From assembly GCF_947623445.1 (NCBI RefSeq), contig NC_135240.1:23684001-23748000 (forward strand): a stretch of 64,000 nt of DNA, read 5' to 3'. The position numbers were made by a program, and so were the translations under genes. Under the pieces are notes generated by a model. That model worked only from the letters and a program-made list of their open reading frames with translations. It was not told where the DNA came from and did not search any database. The stretch comes from Clavelina lepadiformis (Eukaryota > Chordata > Ascidiacea > Aplousobranchia > Clavelinidae). This document shows, one piece after another, positions 24,875-37,684 of the stretch; positions within the stretch are counted from its first letter, which is position 1, and each line of letters starts with the position of its first letter.

Positions 24875-25398
24875 CAGAGGTGGGTAGTCGGTACTTTCAA
24901 AGTACTGTCGGTAACGGTACCGATACTTGTCAAAAATGTACCGACGGTTCCGGTATTCGGTAGCCTACTATTTTAAAAAAGTAGTTTGGTACTTTGTTGG
25001 TACTCGATACCGGTACTTTTTGTGTAAAAGATGCTGCTGCAAATCCAATGTTTGCCGCTATTATGCCCTGGTAAAGGTTACTCCAGGTCAAAACATATGT
25101 GACGTTAATCGTTTGCAATTTTACTTGACATTTTTCGATTAAAAAAGATCAACAGTTGTTAAAATTAGTATTAAGGATTGATTAACATGTATTTTTGAAA
25201 ACATACTTGTTAAAATTTTAAAATTATCACGTGAAAAGTACCGAGTACCGGGACCGACTGAAATTTCTTGAAAAAAGTAATTCGGTACAGAGACTCGGTA
25301 CTTTTCTTCAAAAGTACCGACGGTACCGGTAATGGTACTAAAAAAGTACCGTGGTACAGTAATTCGGTACTATAGTACCGCGGTACTTCCCACCTATG
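24875..25398. mobile_element. hAT-type non-autonomous transposon rich in GGTACC words
   Basis: A 524-bp element starting CAGAGGTGGGTAGTCGGTAC and ending GGTACTTCCCACCTATG, flanked by a perfect 8-bp direct repeat GATAAAGT (24867-24874 and 25399-25406). The CAGAGGTGGG end and the 8-bp duplication indicate the hAT superfamily. Subterminal regions are packed with CGGTACTTT/AAAGTACCG words in both orientations, likely transposase-binding repeats. No transposase frame is present. Confidence 0.8.
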
Positions 25399-26639
25399 GA
25401 TAAAGTGTATCATAGCAAGATGTGTAACTATGTATGAATAATAGGGTTTTGGGATAAAGCTCCTGTAGGTTAAGTTGGCTATATATTCTTAGTTAAAAAT
25501 GAAAAGTAAGCTCATGTTGGATGCCGTTAGAAGTCATTTTCCCGTGGCTTTATCAATCATCAATCATTTTATTTTTTGTTAAACGTGTGGTTAAGGACGA
25601 AAAATGAAGCCAGTTGTTAACAACATGAGCTAATAAAAAGGAAAAAATGACAGAGCCGAAAAAGCTTAAGATGTGCTCAAAAATAATTAAGCTGATAAAT
25701 GCTGGTAACAACGAGCATGACCACTGAACTGAAAATAACCAATGACTTAAAACGATACTTTACAAAAATGTACATGTTGCCAAAATTTAATATTTAGTTC
25801 TTCGGTACTGGGATTTACAATACATGCCCCAAGATTAAACCTGTTTGTAAACAAAAATGTTCAAATTCATACGCAAAAACTGCGCCGAGACTAAGATGAC
25901 CATTCATGGAAGATTTGTTATTTTGTTGTCATTTTCTATTTGTAACCTTTGACCTGTTCGCCCAAGGTAACAAGGCCCATTTGCCAGTTATGCTGGAATG
26001 GTGGTTTACGGTACTGTGCTTTGTGACTAAACTAACCAAGCAAGTTGAGATATGCCATTATATATTGATTTAAGGGACTTATTAAACTAAGACAGATTGA
26101 TATAATGCTTAAATATAAACGTAATTGTTTCATTAAATCTACGTCTTTATTCTGTGGTCAGCAGGTCCAGCATAAGCAAATAAGGCTAAACTAAACTGCT
26201 TTTTCTGGGCTAATACCGGCTGACCAAGTGACCGTTACACCTATATTGTACCCACAGATCTATATAGGGTATGCATTAAGTGTGGTAGATAGCTTGGTGG
26301 TAGATAGCCCGTTTGCCCGACTAAAATTAACTTATGGCAGTTTTCCACCGGAAATCGTGTGTGAAATTGCAAAGACACTTGAAATTTCTATGTGGCTACA
26401 CTACATACATTGAAACATTACTGAATTTATCGGCCGCTATAGCCGTACTGGTAGACTAGCTTATAACCTAGTTATTTTAAATCGGGCAAGGACTTTTCTG
26501 AGTCCCAAGATAAAAAGATAGATTAACATATGATACCATTGGCTCAGCTGGAAAGTACAGTAGTTTTTAATGAGAAATCTGGCGTGCTAAGGTGCAAATT
26601 GTAGTATGATGGCATGTACTGTAGCTTAAATTTTTTTTG

Positions 26640-26765
26640 TTAAAAATTAACATTCAAACAACCACTTTTTCTTTGTTTATTTGTTATAATTTGGCGTTAA
26701 GGTAACAAAGTTCGGCATACATGTTGATGAATCTCATGTTTACAGGTGTCTCACTGTCAATTATG
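26640..26765. repeat. dispersed repeat (inverted relative to 16547)
   Basis: Carries ATTCAAACAACCACTTTTT, TTTGGCGTTAAGGTAACAAA and GTTGATGAATCTCATG, matching the complement of 16547-16665 with gaps. Non-coding and of unknown class. Confidence 0.45.
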
Positions 26766-26816
26766 GACCATTCGCTTATTTATCTAATTATGAATTGGCG
26801 TTTAAGAGACCAGCCT

Positions 26817-26878
26817 TTTCTTATTATTATATATTCTTATTCTATTATTATATTTTATTCTTATTATATATTCTTAAG
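26817..26878. repeat. AT-rich simple repeat
   Basis: Degenerate tandem TTCTTATTATTATATA / TTCTTATTCTATTATTATA units over about 60 bp. This is simple sequence without other content. Confidence 0.6.
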
Positions 26879-29800
26879 GCTAATACAAATCTGCTAGATA
26901 AAAAGATCTATTGTGCACATCGATTTATTTTATGCTTGCAGGTGCCACAATTTCCATTATGAATTGCAGACAAACTCTGTTTAGGACCTCAACACTTCGA
27001 GTGAAATTTTTGAATTAAAGCAGATTAAATATAACATTTTGCAATAGATGTAAAAGCACCACTCTTCCTGGGTGCTTCTACAAAATTGCATATTTGAAAG
27101 AAACTATGGTGAAACTTTGCCAACACTTAGGCCTAATCATTTTTTCGCATGCGTAGTGCTTCTAAATAGTTTCTTTCTTAACTCCTGAAAGTTTTTCCCA
27201 TCTATTTAATTATCATTACTTTTCCAGATATTTTATAGTTATACGCTAACCCAGTTGTCAGTATTATGAAGCATATGCTTTACTGCTTTAACGCAGAGGT
27301 ATCAATATTAATATGTATTGATATATCGATCCTGATTGGTTGTATGGCAAGCAATAGAAGACTTTTCAGTATATTGATAAGTTTATGATAGCATGGTGTC
27401 TTAATTTTATTGTAGTGAAAGATATGTCATGGGTTATAATTGGACAAACTGCTTAAAGAGGTGTACCGTAGATTACTTTATATTTTTACAAGATTTTAGG
27501 GGCAGAAATTTTTATTGTAAAGTTCACGCATCATGTCTTTTGGTGCATTTTCTTGCTGTGGCGCATTGTAACTTCTATCCTTTTTACATCAAGCAAGGAT
27601 GTAAGAAGGGTTACTGGAAAAAAGTGTTCCCAATTAATGGTCTGAAATTTTTGTCCTAATATCGTACTTTAATTTCTTAAATTTTGTATTTTGTATTTAA
27701 TTTCTTAAATTCAGTTACGATTACTTATACTGCTTGACTTCAAATTACAGAATAGTTGTCAGTAAATATACTACAGATAGATTTTGCTCAATATTGCTCT
27801 TAGAGTAATTGTGAAGCAGTTATTGCTGAAAGTATGAATTTACAAATTTACCACCATTTATGATGGATGTGGCACGGATTAGGACGTCGCAATACAAAAT
27901 GAACATTATTGATGACTGGCATTTATATCAAGTATCGTAGGCAATTAGTATGAGGTGATGCTTATTTTTAGCATGTAGAAATGTCATAGGTGACAATAAA
28001 TGTACTAATTGAGTATTCGTGTTTGTCTGGAAATTGTTGGTACCAGAATTAGTACGAAGACTGAGTTGTCTGAGCTTATAATCTGTTTTTATCAGTAAAA
28101 ATGCACCAAGCACGAATTAGGTTAGGCTCAACAAGCAAAGATGTCGTTGTTGTGCTTTTAAGTACATATGAACTATACCTATTTTTAGTCACTTCAGCAG
28201 GACATTTTATTTATACTTGCAAAAAGGAGTATAACTGTGCATCATTAGACATTTAATTAATACCGTAAATTATTCTCATACAAGATAAGTTAGCTATCTA
28301 GACATAGTACTAACGTGTTACATAAAAATCGAACTCAAATGACTGTGTCTGTATGACTGTACAGTATATATGATTTGTATATTCATTAATCTGTATATAC
28401 ATCGAATCGAAATACATATAGCACGTTACGGGAACAAGATTATACCTTCTCATTTGAGCGCTGTTTGCGTCGCTTACATTGCTTAATATAAGATGTTATA
28501 GAAATTGGCAAGAAATGAACACAGTGATATTGAAATAGGAAACAGAAACTGAGTTAACTTAACGATGACAAAAAGACGATAGACCACCAAAAGGGTGGTG
28601 GGTCCTCTAGTTCATACTAACTTGTGTTAACTACTGCATTGTTAGCACTTTGGCTGAAATTGTCAGGGTGTTTACACGTCCTGTCAAATGAAATGTTCTT
28701 GATTACATAACTAAATTAATGCTGCTGAGTAGGCAAAATTTTTTAGATCTACAAAGGTCACTGATTTGGATATATATGCAAGGATTGAAATTGATTAAAA
28801 CTGAGTCCTAAATAATAGCTTTTTGCTGAACAAAATGAGAATGCTTGGATGGAAACCTGGAAGGCTTTTGATTTGCATGTTTTGTTAGTATAATGCTTAT
28901 CAGCACTTTCTACTTTATTTGTGTTTGATTTTCTGATCTTTAGTGCTGGGATGCCTTTATAAGCCAGGTCTGCACCAGACACCAGTGAAAATTCTGAGTT
29001 TGCTCTACAGACCCATATACCCATACCTAAGTTTTATAATGTCTTCCATAACTCATATGTTAAGCATGTGCTTATGCCTATTCTTCAGGGTTGCACATGA
29101 TAGCTCAATGCTTACACTGATTTTGCTTATATAAGCCTTGTTAATTTATGAGAATGCCTATTGTAAATTTACAAATCCTTTGTTTGTGAATCAGCAATGT
29201 TTTACGAAATATGTATGAAGATGCAAAGGAAAGAGCATTTGTAACCATAGTATTTGGCCTTAATATCAACGTACCAACATAGGCTATATATCTGTTTCGG
29301 GTTATTGGTACTTTGTAAGTATCTATGTAAGATATATTGCTATGAAATATTTAAAAGCAAACATCCTATATATACTCCTATTTAGAGTTAGAATTGACAT
29401 TATGGTAGGTAGAATTCTGACTCGGGCTTGGATTTTGTGCTAATTAAAGTGAACGGTAATAATTCTGCTTACACAATCATCAATGATAAGTAAGTTCATT
29501 TGTGTCAATTGTGGATGTATTGTATATAAAAATTATTCCGTTTTTATGTAGCCTACTGTAGGCTATATATATATTATTACAACAGTGTAACCGATAATTG
29601 AAAAATGCATGAGTTATTTTTCAAAAAATTTTCAAAATGTTATTTTTATTATATATATGTACAGTATTACCAAAATTTGCTATTAAATTCACTTTTAAAT
29701 TATACAGTCTCAAATTTATATTATTGTCATATAGGTCTAAGCATATAATATTTTCATACATTTAAACTACGACTGTAAGCTTTTACAAAACGAAAGCTAT

Positions 29801-31655
29801 AGTAGAATTATCTGGTTTTATAACATGCATTGATTGCCAGATTGGTATGTTTTGTGCATTGTTTTTCTATTGACTTTAATACATAATAGCATTATATGTG
29901 ATTATGTGTCATTTTGTTGCAGGTTGAATCTTCACAGTCATTTCTTTGTAACTGAAATTGAATTAAAGTTGTGCAATGATGAATGGAAGTTCATCAGGTA
30001 TGATGCTTTTCTTCTGGTACATGTGGTTTATGCTGTTTATGTTTTTATCTGCATGATGTGGTATACAGTTAAACTAGAATTGCGTATTGTTTATGGATGT
30101 ATGATACTATTCTGGATCATATGTCTTTAGCTGAAGTGTTAACATAGTACTTTTTAAAATATTTTGTAGATGTTAGGCATGGGCGTGCATGAGCTGACTT
30201 TTGTGTTTTTTTTATCTGGCGTGAACTTAACTTCGAATCGCTTAAAGATTTTGTAATTTGGCCAAATTATCAAGTCATTAAAAGCCAAACAAGACAGAAA
30301 TAATAAAATCGCAGTCTATTATCTGGTTTTCATTTTAATGCTACGAGTGTATTCATCGCAAGTTTATTAGATAGGAGTCTTTTTGTGACCAACTGATTTT
30401 GGGGTCAAGTTTACAACTGTTAGCTCACATAATCATGAAAACTGAAATGAAAAAATTTGGACCTAATATGATTCTTTCAATATTGTTTCTTGATATGGGT
30501 ATGCATTTGTATGATATTTGACTCCAGGTTTTGTAGTAGCCCAAATTTCTTTTAAGTGTTTTCCAACTTTTTTTGGAAATATTGTTGATATTGAGATACC
30601 GGCATTCACATTCCTTGTTATCTAACTTTGAAGTACAGCATATTATTCTAGCTGTTATTTTTTGCATGCCTACTAAAATGTTAAAAATATGACCTTTAAC
30701 AGCACATGTATAATTTTTCAATCGTTCTGTGGATGGTGTATCTTGAGATGTTTTTTTTAACTTCTAACGCTATGTTATTTAAACTTTATGTCCCATGCCC
30801 TACCATGACTTAAAGACGGTGTTATGAACCATCATAGTTTTAGCCAAAAAACTGATTGGAATCATAAAGTTTTAACCTAAATCTAGCCATCTTCTCGCTA
30901 CATTAATGCGCTGACTGCATTACAGTCTATTAGCATAACCGATCCAATTTCGCTACATTGATTAAATGAAGTGTTTGCTCAACACATTTTTTAAAGAAAA
31001 TGGTAGTAACATTGAAGAGATTGTTCTGCCATCCTTATAATTTTATGGGTATTTTTGCGATCTGCTTCTGCCCTGTTTTAAAGTGTAAAGCTATGAAAAG
31101 GATCGAAAATTAGTGTTTTAAATATTAATTCACATGATACTCAAAAGATTAACGCACCCCTTGGCCACATTGGTAAACAATGATTTAGCATGTTGTAAAT
31201 TTTGCAAAAATTTTAATGTAATCAAATGCAATGTTTGTTGCTTAACCAAGATAAATTTTGAAATACTGGAAATTTTTATGAAATGCCAACTTTATTTGTA
31301 GATTTGTGTCTACTTTATACACTTAAAATGCTGATTTTCTGATTTAACACATATGTTTTGTTTAATTATTTTGCATTGTTTCCTGTGATCTTCGATGAAC
31401 TCTGTCTTGTGGTGTCCTCCACCTATTGTCATCGACATTCACTCTCCCATGTTCAATATGTGTTGGTGTTTGTATTTCTCAATGGTGGTAACATTTCATT
31501 ACTTCCACATCACCATACTTTGCATGCTCTTTCACTTCAATGTTGTGTTTGTCCAATGCTCATTTTGTCAAATATATAATTAAACTAATCATGCTTGATT
31601 ATGCTCTTCTGCAATAAACACTAACTAACCGTTATAACTTTGAATAACCGCTCAG

Positions 31656-34600
31656 ATGAACCACCACCTAACAAGCTTGCAAAAATTTCATCCATCTCAA
31701 GCATGAGTGAAAGCATATTCTTAGACATTAATTTTCCTCAAAATGATTCAGGAATTTCTGCTGTAAAACATGACGACCAACCAGACCCTGATGCGATTAA
31801 AATGTTTATTGGACAAATCCCAAAAACTTGGGGTGAAGTTGAGGTCCGAAAGCTGCTCGAAGTCTATGGACCAATTTATCAACTTAACATTTTAAGAGAC
31901 AAGGGGAGTGTAATTAGTAAAGGTTTGTCCCAACTTTAATTGTTTTTCATGATTCAAAGCAATATATACTTGTTAAGAACAGTAGCGTATTTGTTCTCCT
32001 GCCCTTTTAATTGCTTTTGTATACCAGGTTGCTGCTTTGTGACATTTTACACAAGAAAGGCTGCATTGGACGCGCAGAATGACTTGCACAATGTTAAAAC
32101 TTTACCAGGCGTAAGTTATTTCATGCAGAATACCTTATGTTTCATTCTTACCAAGTGCACAAATTTGCTTGCATTGATATGCTGCAGTATGTGCAATATG
32201 TACTTAACAAGTTACAGTACCGATATACACATATTCTTTAAGATTCAATTTTGTAAGCTATGCAGTATGCAAGGCCAACAAATAAATTGTCAATTAACAT
32301 ACGATTTTTAACCCTATAATTGGTTTTGGTGTGATTACTGAACTAAAAGTTTGCGCAAACTGAGTGGAAATTTACTGTGTTTTGTTGATATATTTTTTGT
32401 GTAGGTACATCACTGTGTTCAAATGAAACCGGCTGATTCAGAGAATAAAAGCGAGGACAGAAAGCTTTTTGTTGGAATGCTTTGTAAATCGCTGACGGAG
32501 CAAGATCTACGAATGATGTTTAATCCTTTTGGAAACATTGAAGAATGCAGAGTACAGTATTTTTATATATATAGCTACCAGTACTATAATGCACTTGTAT
32601 TGCTGCAATTAAATCACTAAGATATTTGTTGGATCCAATTACATTGTTGCAATGCGACCTGCATTTTCTATACATTATTTTAATGCTTAATTCTGTGGTC
32701 GTTTGTGTAGATTCTGATGAACCCGGATGCTACTAGCAAGGGTTGTGCGTTCATAACCTTCTCAAAACGAATTTCTGCACAAAATGCAATTCGTCATATG
32801 CACCAATCAACGACGATGGAGGTTAGTTATGCTTCCTGTGTACCTTGTGTTTTGAATAATGATAATTACCATCTTTTAGTCATTGAACCAAATTATTTTT
32901 GTTGAAGTCTTTTATTTTTTTTATATGTATGCATGAGATGTACAATAAATAGTTTTTGCTTTCAACGTATCAGCACATGTTTGAAATTAGTGGATAGACA
33001 CTTTGTGGGGTGCACACTTTGCATGTTTATTGCATATGCTGTCATAGTAATCACCGAAATGATTTTGATTGAATGCATTGATTCAACTTACTGTTGACAG
33101 GGTTGTTCAGCCCCCATCGTTGTAAAGATAGCTGATTCACCAAAGGACAAGGAGAGGAAGAAAAACCAAATGCAGTTTGCTCAACAGCTTAACCAAATAA
33201 CTAACCAATGGAAAACTCTTACCGGTTTAGCTGCATTAGGCCCGGTACGTTTTTCAACAAATAAAACAGTGCTTTTTTTGCATTGAAATTATTTGTGGAT
33301 AGGTATATTATATGTCATATTTTTTAATAGAAAATGGTAACTGAATGACTATAACAGATCAATAACCACATCATGCCGCCACCAGCAGCAATAACAAACT
33401 AATAATAAATCAATAGCAATATCATAGCAATATAATCATAATCCTTGATACTTTGCACCAATGCATTTCTAATGTAGGTTCTTCAAAGTCTTGCGTCCTG
33501 TAACAATCAATTGAATTTAGGCTCAAACGGAAATAACAACCAAATGACTGGTAAGATTTAAGCCAGAAAAGGAATCATGTCACCTGTATACTAGTTTGTT
33601 ATTTAGGTTAAATATTAAGGTTAATTCTCAGAGCTGTTACATAGCAAATTCTATACATTCAGGAGGCCTGAACCAGACTCAAGTACAACAAGCACTTGCA
33701 CTGGCCGCTGCTGCACAAACCCTTCTAAACAACCCACAAGTTGGCCTGAATACTCTGAACCCAAATGGTGCATCAAGTAGCCATATTGGCTCGTCTATGG
33801 GCTCCCAGATGGGTTCTGCAAGTCCAAGTGGGTTTTTTGTTGTTTGCTATAATTGGTTGCATTCTAAAGTCATTGTTTAATGTTGATATATGGTGCATAT
33901 TTAAAGTTTCATTAAATTGTGTCAACATCATCACAGTAATTAGAAAGAAAATGCTTGTGATCGCCAAATTGCCCAATTTGTTGTTTGCTACCCGTTTAAA
34001 CTAAGCATATTTATTATTTAATATTATTTATTTTCGAAACAAATTGTTCAAATTCGTAGGGATTGCAATTCAGATTGGGGTTGGCCGCAATTGAAAGTTA
34101 AATAAGTAAAATTTGAAATATGCGAACTGTTTTATATGCCAGCTATAGCCAAGTACTTGATGTCCGTTCTTTAACTTGTTACAGCGCCATTTCCAAGCGG
34201 TTCGATAAACAATGGTTTTGGTTCTGGGTGTTCAAGCACTAGTCCACTGGAGCAAATTGGATTACTAAATTCTTCAAGTGTGGGCACTGTGGGTGTAGAT
34301 ATGGGGCATTCGTCTGCCACTTCGTCATCAGCAGCTGCTTTCAATCCTACCATAAACATGCTGGCCAACATGGCTGCTTTTGCTCAACCTAGCTGTAAGT
34401 TTACAAGCTATATGTTGCTTAATATTTTTTCACTTTAACTTCTTCTGATCATATATCCTATGCAGCTCAGTACAACCACACAATGTTACCACATCAAAAT
34501 AATTCGCCTGTTGGAAGTCACAAAGAAGGTTTGTATTTTTGCTTTGTCTTAGCTATAATTTTGCTACTCATACAATACTACTGTATATAAGTTTTATTCT

Positions 34601-35391
34601 TTTTGAAAATTATTGTTTGCCGCAAAAGTAACTGCTCTCTTTAACTTCTATACTTTCTTCATACAAAGAAAGTCAAGCAACCCTTTTACCTTATACCGTT
34701 AGTAATTGTGATGCATAAATATGCAGGTAGTAATATGTTTATCTACACAGATTGATACACAATTACGCATTATAGTTTAGAAGAAGTTAGCCAGTTAACA
34801 TTAGATGCATGTAATTCCATCAGGTCCAGATGGTGCAAATCTTTTCATTTATCATCTGCCGACACAATTCACCGACCATGATCTCATGCAAGCATTCATG
34901 CCGTTTGGATCGATCGTGTCCGCCAAAGTCTTTATCGATAAGCAGACCAATCTAAGCAAATGCTTTGGTATGTATTACTAGTTGTTATATGTGAGATAGG
35001 GAGCATGGATGTTGTTTTACAAGTTATTCATCGTGCTTTTTACTTTTTTCTGAGGAGATGAATAGGTTTGTATACAATTGTTTGACGCTGGCATATCTTA
35101 GAAGCCTGAGTTTTAAAATTAGGACTTACCTGCAGTATACCTACCTCTCCGTTAAAGACAGTAAGGTTGTAACATGTTAATGAATGAGGCTGCTGTGTAA
35201 AAGGATTTCTGCATCCTTGTATTAGAATACTCTTGTGTGAAACTGCTCTTCTCTGTGCTGTAGGCTTCGTAAGCTACGACAATCCTACGTCTGCCGAACA
35301 TGCCATTCATGTGATGCATGGTCATCAGATTGGCATGAAGCGACTCAAGGTTCAATTGAAAAGAGGTAAAGGGGACAGCAAGCCGTATTAG
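31656..35391 (+). CDS. CELF: CELF/Bruno-like RNA-binding protein (5' exon missing)
   Basis: Orthologue of vertebrate CELF1/CELF2, which bind GU-rich RNA and control splicing, deadenylation and translation. Exons: 31656-31922, 32028-32110, 32405-32551, 32711-32821, 33101-33244, 33478-33550, 33663-33827, 34185-34394, 34466-34528, 34824-34967, 35264-35391, about 511 codons. RRM1 begins [16 protein letters not shown] and ends [17 protein letters not shown]2 has [15 protein letters not shown] and [10 protein letters not shown]; a Ser/Asn/Ala/Gln-rich linker follows; RRM3 has [35 protein letters not shown] and the C-terminus [15 protein letters not shown], almost identical to CELF1. Domain order and length fit the family. 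The first exon listed starts mid-codon after an acceptor (CTCAG), so the true start lies upstream and was not found. The donor of exon 33663-33827 is GTGGGT. Confidence 0.93.
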
Positions 35392-37684
35392 TGACTGTAA
35401 GTTCCATCTTAATACGAAAAAGTTCCTGCGTATGTTTTTGCCGCGGAAATGTTGTTTTGCACAATCTTTTACATCAGTATTAAGTTACTGTGAACACGTG
35501 TTCGGTATACTTGATATGGTTCCAAAATGTCCCATTTTTCTTACCCTTATCTTCTACGACCAAGCATATATATATAGCCTCTGTTATGTTTATCAATCTC
35601 TAGTAAAAGTTTTCTTGGTGCCACTGTGTGCTTGGTGCACAGTATTAATCACAATTTCCCATCTGTTTATTTTTCTTCGACGCTTCTTTGCTACGTTCTG
35701 TGCGTTTTATCAAACATTGTTATAAAAAAACACAAGCGGCTTCACATCAGATGTAAATAGTATTGATGTTTACCAAAACTAGTTTCGGCCGGAATAGGCA
35801 CGTGATCTTGCTGCTACATCGTTCATTGCATTGTGTCAAATATTTTATGTCCAATTACCGCGTACGAAATTCTTTACAGTTCTAAGGAGAATTGCGTCGT
35901 TGACAAAGTGCGGGTCAACAAATGTTTGTTTACATGTATTCATTTTAGTGGCTTTCTTTACACAGTGTTAAATTCTTGCATGTGTTTTCTGTTCTTCTCG
36001 TTGTTGTTGTTTTTTGTCGCTTTCATATTCCGATTAGAATTCGGTTCAGATTCGGCCGAACTTTTTCGTTCTATCGATTATTCGGCCGAAGCTAGCCGTT
36101 AATCTGCGCTTACTTTCGATGTAAATTTTTAAAGCAAAATTAGAAAATAAGATTGCGCACTCAGCCTTCTTTTGTTGTTACTTAACGTGCTCGTAATGTG
36201 TATCTTGTCGCTACCTAGTTAAATTACCCATAATTTATTATATTTCTGTTTAAATGTGCATTTGTGTGTATATAGTGAAAATTCTATCTATATAAATCTA
36301 TATATTCTAGTTCTCAAAGTTTCAAAAGCTTGTTGTTTTAAGCTGTTGTGTGTTTCGTGCACGTATGCTGCGTGTGAAGTTAGCGTTTACCTTCAGTCGT
36401 ACCGTTCAAACTTACGCTATCTTTGAAACGCCGGTGCGCGTTATTTAAAGGGTTTGCATTTCATATGTAAACGCAAAGCTACCCTAACATTTTCACGATA
36501 TTCTACGTCATATGTTGTAGCACTTGAGGCGTAAATCTACCTTACAAAATGTTGAACGTGAGGGTATGTATCTATACACTGTAAGAGATTGTTTTGTAGA
36601 TTGTTTTGCTGAAGCTGTACTTTCAATTGATAAGTCCAACCGCGTTATTGATTCTGTTCATCTGTCGTGGCTACTATCGCTGTAATTGGCGATCTTTTAA
36701 TAAACAGCAGCGCCATCTAACGCCTTCGAATAAGCACGCAGTCAAGAAAAAGGTTTTGGTTGGGCGCTTTTGGCTTTGATGTTATTATGAGTGTTCAGAT
36801 GATAACGAGCGGGCTGCTGGTTCATTATTGTTCTTAAAATGTATTACGTTGTTGCATTTAGTCGTTTCGTGTTTTGTGATATTGAAGGTTTCTTGTTTGT
36901 TCTTACATTTTACTGTAGCGAGTTTTTTCTTGTTTTTTGATTTGATGTTTTACCGATATTATATCATTAATATTCTATTACCGTTTAAAAACAGCTTCGA
37001 AAATAACACGATATGTTAAATCTTCTCTTTCGTGTATTGACGTGTGCGTTTTTGTGTTGTCTTGAATAAAAGTTTATAAAATGTCACCGAGTGTCTACAA
37101 TCGGCCGCGGGGTGGCGTCCGCGTGTTACTGCTGGCATCAATTTCTGACTGCAAATGACTGCAACGCTTGGATACATTGGATTTCGAAGTTTCCTCATAA
37201 ACATTCTACCAACACGAAGTGTTTATCGACTATTTTGTTCTTGTTGGTATAATGCCTTTGCCAAGCTCTCCTAATTTTTTAAAAGCAGTAAACAACTAAA
37301 GATAGCACTTTTCGGGCGTAAGGTTGACGTACGTGTGTATACCACAATACCAAAAATGTTGATTCGCAAGCAAGCAAGCAAGGGCTTCATTTAAAGGAAT
37401 ACTTAAAAACCTTAGCGCGGTTTGCTGATCTACATAAAAATTAATTTCATGCGTTTCGTTTATTGCTGATGAAGAGTGACAAAACCAAACAAAGTTGAAA
37501 GCATGATTATAAGCGAGGAAAAAACTAACACTGCATTAGGGATGTTGGATGACGCGTATGAAGGATGAGTTGAACGTAGTTTGCAAATATCAGCCTTGAG
37601 TCCAGCAGAGAACATTTTCACAACATTTTTACACATTTTCCAACCGTCAAAAAAGTTACACCAGCAGGCGTGGGCATTAAGCTC
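35392..37684. other. CELF 3' UTR and convergent spacer to the BMP gene
   Basis: CELF (plus) and the BMP gene (minus) converge here. The U-rich stretch after the CELF stop, with GU tracts such as TTGTTGTTGTTTTTTGTCG and TTTGTGTGTATATAG, probably is its 3' UTR, with poly(A) signals near 36699 and 37065. A minus-strand AATAAA (plus TTTATT at 37459-37464) could serve the BMP transcript. Open frames here are short and unlike any family. Confidence 0.5.
37065..37070 (+). terminator. AATAAA poly(A) signal, probably for CELF
   Basis: AATAAA in the context CTTGAATAAAAGTTTATAAA about 1.7 kb after the CELF stop codon, followed by a G/T-containing stretch. An alternative AATAAA lies at 36699-36704. Assignment to CELF rests on position and strand only. 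Confidence 0.45.

Larger units (their letters stand above)
23737..31655. other. repeat-bearing stretch; CELF 5' flank or first intron
   Basis: Nearly 8 kb with no confident coding exon. It holds MITE-like elements near 23919-24203 and 24875-25398, a repeat fragment near 24345, a dispersed repeat near 26640 and AT-rich simple sequence at 26817-26878. The first recognisable CELF exon (31656) begins mid-codon after a splice acceptor, so at least one upstream exon of CELF must lie in or beyond this stretch; I could not pick it out. Frames such as 27429-27659 and 29834-30130 look like chance. Confidence 0.4.

Noticed and set aside
28582-28606. Hairpin CCACCAAAAGGGTGG
   Set aside because: A short stem of five to six base pairs, as expected by chance in a window of this size.
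37364-37383. Tandem CAAG repeat
   Set aside because: Only about four units, too short to be noteworthy.
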